From the NCBI GenBank assembly GCA_011947345.1, contig JAAVTG010000854.1:1-23150 (forward strand): a stretch of 23,150 nucleotides of DNA. The letters are read 5' to 3'. The DNA is from Phytophthora quininea (taxonomy: Eukaryota; Oomycota; Peronosporomycetes; Peronosporales; Peronosporaceae). The position numbers and the translations under genes are program-made. Of the stretch, positions 20,426 to 23,150 are shown one piece after another (position 1 is the first letter of the stretch; each line of letters starts with the position of its first letter). The notes under the pieces are model-generated. The model had not been told where the DNA came from and searched no databases. It was given only the letters and a program-made list of their open reading frames with translations.

Positions 20426-21369
20426 CTAGGACTGCTCTGAAGAACTGGTTGTGGCGCTCTTTGCGGCGTATAATTTGTTCCACTGCGACTGCGCGTCTCG
20501 CTTGTTTTCCTTCTTGATTGCATCTGCAGGCAGTAAACAGAAAGGTGAATAATAGTTCATATAGAGAGCGACGAAACTTCGACAGCGACGTACGAGACTG
20601 AGCGTCGACCCGCAAGCTCTCAGCACGACGCTTCATCTTGTCAGTGATTGTGGCGATCTCCACCATCGCTAGCTTGATGCCCTGCACCTTCTTGACGTAG
20701 TGCGGGAGCTTCTCCAGCACCACGGCAGCGTCTTCTAACTGCTTGTTCGACCCGATCGCAGCGTTCTGCTCTGCCAGCAGCTTCAGCAACCGCTTCAACC
20801 ACGAAAACAACAGCAAATCAGCCTCTAACATCCACACAAACTATCATCCGCAGCATGCTCTACCTGCTGACTCTCCTTGAGCTCTGCTATCCGATGGATT
20901 GTCGCCTCCAGTGAAGGCTGCAGCGTGTCAACGATCGCGTCCCTCATCACATCAATGCCATTGATAGATGTGTCCACTTGCCACAATTCTCCCTTCTCTT
21001 CTGGCGTGACTGCCGTCTTCTCCGTCTCTTCCTCTTCGTCATCTTCTTCCTGTTCCTCTTGATCCTCCGAGAGTTTCTCCACGCTCTTCAGATTTGGTTC
21101 TTCCTCTTCACTCTCTCCGTCTTCTTCGTCTTCTTCTGCTCCTGCTGGAGGCGCAGCGACTGTGGGGACAGCGAAGCGAGGCGTTGGCGACGGACCTTGA
21201 CCCGAAGCCATTGAACTGGAAACTCATCTCTGCAGAGCGTCGTACGAGCCATTAGCATGGAGGTTTTGTATAGTATTTGAGTGTAGATGCAGTGCCGACC
21301 TTCCTCATCCTCGTCATCCTCCTCGCTGTCCTCGCCTGCCAGCACGCGGCCACCATGGATATCTGCCAT
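20426..21369 (-). CDS. Snapin/pallidin-like BLOC-1 or BORC subunit, four exons, one frame break
   Basis: A protein of about 243 residues. Residues 1 to about 110 are acidic (long Glu/Asp runs), and the rest is helical. The helical part resembles snapin: [22 protein letters not shown], then LLKLLAEQN, then [18 protein letters not shown], against snapin's ...RESQ..L and PYVKKLL.... Snapin is a subunit of BLOC-1 and BORC, which position lysosomes and sort endosomal cargo. Exons are complement 21369-21300, 21229-20864, 20792-20594 and 20523-20426; the introns are 70, 71 and 70 bp. The first donor is GTCGGC and the second acceptor TTGAAG, neither perfect; phases agree throughout. One C on the plus strand (G on the coding strand) seems extra at 21201-21203; removing it joins MSFQFNGFG to the acidic part. 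The long acidic N-terminus is absent from animal snapin. Stop at 20426. Confidence 0.68.
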
Positions 21370-21446
21370 CGTCGGAACGTTGCAAAATGACTAATAACCC
21401 AATATTTGACAGTTGAAGAGCATATGCATTTACAGAGCTGAGGCTA

Positions 21447-22128
21447 CTAGCGACGACGCAGTCGCGTCTCGGAGATGACGCGAAGCGAGTCTCGGGCGCG
21501 ATCCATCCACCGCTCTGCAAGCAGCGACACGTAGCATGTTCACATTAGCCTACCAGCTTCATCTGGATATGATTCATCTGCGGTACTTTACCTGCTTCTT
21601 CAGCCACTTGACGCAGTGTCTGGGCCTCCTCCTCGCTCTCAATCTGCAGTCGTCGCAGCTCCTCCATCTGCTCACTGTAGTAACAATCCGCATCTTATTG
21701 TCAGCAATTATACACGCCAGTCAATGACCGCGCCTTCAACTTACGCCTCCGTCTTGTCGAGTCCTGGCAGGTCGTCGATCAGCACATCGGTCTCCTGCAC
21801 CATGCGCAGGACGTCGTTGGCCAGCGACGTGATCTATGCGGATAAAATACTATTATAAAATCTTGTGCAGTGGCTCTCCAATTGTAGGCAACGAACTCAC
21901 CGCGTCTTTGGTTTCCTGGGACTTGGTCTCATCGCCCGTTGCGGTGGGCAGCAGCCGCAGCGCGTTGAACATGCTGAGCGCCATCTTGTCCACGCTCTCC
22001 TGCAGCAGCGACACCTTGTCCAGGGTGATGGCCGCGTTCTCGCCGCTCTCCTCGGCGTCCGTCATCGTCACGTCCTCGCTCTCGCCGATCTGCATGGCCG
22101 CCAGCTCCTCCTTCACGCCGTCCGCCAT
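21447..22128 (-). CDS. MED21: Mediator complex subunit 21, four exons
   Basis: MED21 (Srb7) of 155 residues, a middle-module Mediator subunit that pairs with MED7 and bridges transcription factors to RNA polymerase II. The family pattern is visible in order: KVSLLQESVDKMALSMFNAL near residue 40 (usual LQDxVDxLAxxFxNAI), then SLANDVLRMVQETDVLIDDLPG (usual IDVLIDSLP), then a Glu-rich coiled coil EQMEELRRLQIESEEEAQTL. Exons are complement 22128-21901, 21833-21745, 21674-21592 and 21514-21447; introns are 67, 70 and 77 bp with GTGAGT, GTAAGT and GTAAAG donors, and phases agree. The frame is intact. The N-terminal 30 residues are acidic, longer than in animals. It lies in the same direction as the snapin-like gene, 77 bp upstream of it. 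Confidence 0.88.
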
Positions 22129-22350
22129 AGCAGCTTGATAAATGGCATGTAACTGTGTTTTATGACTAATGCTCTTAAAGTGTGATATGGATACACTTTT
22201 GAAATGGCTGCTGACAAGTTGCTTCCATTCCTCGCGCAGCATGTGAATGTCATGGCAAAATGGTGAACAATCAAAGCGCCTTCATATTGAAAAGAAACTT
22301 GCAGCCACAGCATCATTGCTGCTGCAGAGATAGTTGATCTTGTTGCCGCC

Positions 22351-23150
22351 TTACAGACGCTTGTCTCCGTCCCATTTGTAATAGCCCTCTCCAGTCTTGC
22401 GGCCGAGCTTCCCTCAGACACCTTCTGGCGAATGCTCTCCGGCACAAAGAACGCTGGTTCGTTCGGGTGGTCGCGCACCCACCCCTCAAGGATGAAAAGG
22501 GTGGTGTCAAGGCCAACATAATCCGCCAGCGTGATCGGTCCCATGGGGTGGCCCGCTCCAAACTGCATGCTGACGTCAATGTCCTCCTTGGTGGCGTCTC
22601 CGCGCTCATAAAGCGAGATCGCTTGCGCCAGATACGGCACCAGCAGTCTGTTGACAATGAAGCCCGGCGTGTCCTTGCAAGACACGGGGTGCTTGCCAAT
22701 GTCCAGCACCCACTTCTTGCAGGCCTCAAAGATCTTTGGGTCGGTCGCATCCGTGCGGATGACCTCCACGAGCTTCATGAGCTGCACCGGGTTGAAGAAG
22801 TGGAGTCCCACAACTTGGGAAGCTCTTCCAGAAGACCCTGCAAAGTCCGAGATGGCCAGCGACGATGTGTTGGACGCCAGGATGGCCGAGGGCTTGGCCA
22901 CTTTGCCCAGGTTGCCGTAGAACTCTTTCTTCACCTCGACGTTCTCCACGATGGCCTCGATAATAAGATCGCAGTCTTTCAGCCCTTCAATGTCGGTCGT
23001 GGGGATGATGCGCTTCATCGTCTCGTCCTTCTTGGCGTCAGCCTGTTGCTGCGTCAGCGAGCCTTTCTTGACGCTCTTCGCCAGCAGCTTGGCTGGCGAC
23101 CCGTCGATGCGCTTGAGGCCACTCTCCAGGCCCTTGGGGTTGGCGTCCAG
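22351..23150 (-). CDS. 3-hydroxyacyl-CoA dehydrogenase, 5' truncated by window edge, one frame break
   Basis: An NAD-dependent L-3-hydroxyacyl-CoA (or 3-hydroxybutyryl-CoA) dehydrogenase, the third step of fatty-acid beta-oxidation. About 266 codons are visible. The end of the Rossmann domain has DLIIEAIVEN and SNTSSLAIS (substrate-binding Ser region). The catalytic His lies in GLHFFNPVQ (codon about 22800-22802). The C-terminal domain has KDTPGFIVNRLL and GAGHPMGPITLADYVGLD. The N-terminal GxGxxG dinucleotide motif lies beyond 23150. One base is missing on the coding strand at a G run (plus-strand CCC 22411-22413); restored, the reading ends GKLGRKTGEGYYKWDG and stops at 22351-22353, the normal family C-terminus. 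Without correction the frame runs on to about 22113 into non-homologous sequence. The size fits the single-function HADH type, not a trifunctional enzyme. Mitochondrial or peroxisomal targeting cannot be judged without the N-terminus. Confidence 0.92.

Noticed and set aside
1..23150. tRNA, rRNA, CRISPR array, terminal inverted repeats or a complete transposon
   Set aside because: None was recognised by eye on either strand; only the Fanzor tail indicates mobile-element ancestry.

Overview
The window looks like nuclear DNA of an oomycete, probably a Phytophthora- or downy-mildew-like species. The basis is gene density (about 15 genes in 23 kb on both strands, often under 150 bp apart), short GT-AG introns of 44-80 bp with GTAAGT/GTACGT/GTGAGT donors, a Crinkler-like effector relic, a Fanzor/TnpB-type relic, and a tandem pair of multi-pass membrane proteins of a type I associate with oomycetes. 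No database search was possible, so genus is an inference.

Layout. 1-2494 (+): 3' part of a gene for a cysteine-rich GCC2/GCC3 repeat, single-pass membrane protein. 2522-3052 (-): unrecognised ORF. 3513-4257 (+): three-exon coiled-coil protein. 4815-5810 (+): PX-domain protein. 5813-6255: relics of an MFS transporter exon (-) and the C-terminus of a Fanzor/TnpB-like nuclease (+). 6333-7184 (+): phytanoyl-CoA dioxygenase family enzyme. 7199-11098 (-): RPAP1, an RNA polymerase II assembly factor, divergent from 11237-12121 (+), a LicD/fukutin-type Golgi protein. 12203-13432 (+): decayed Crinkler-like gene. 13542-17123 (-): two tandem paralogous membrane proteins. 17224-19162 (-): six-exon, signal-peptide-bearing glucose-6-phosphate dehydrogenase. 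19785-20212 (+): tail-anchored cytochrome b5. 20426-21369 (-): snapin-like BLOC-1/BORC subunit. 21447-22128 (-): Mediator subunit MED21. 22351-23150 (-): 3-hydroxyacyl-CoA dehydrogenase, cut by the window edge.

The genes do not form one pathway. They are ordinary housekeeping genes (transcription, lipid and redox metabolism, vesicle biology) interleaved with lineage-specific and decayed material. PhyH, cytochrome b5 and HADH are all lipid-related, but nothing suggests co-regulation.

The most striking property of the window is that most genes, including essential ones such as RPAP1, carry one to five single-base frame breaks, mostly in or next to short homopolymers. After one base is corrected at each break, exon lengths and protein lengths fit exactly. 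This points to base-level consensus errors in the source assembly rather than to a cluster of pseudogenes. The Crinkler, Fanzor and MFS pieces are different: they have lost large parts and look truly decayed.
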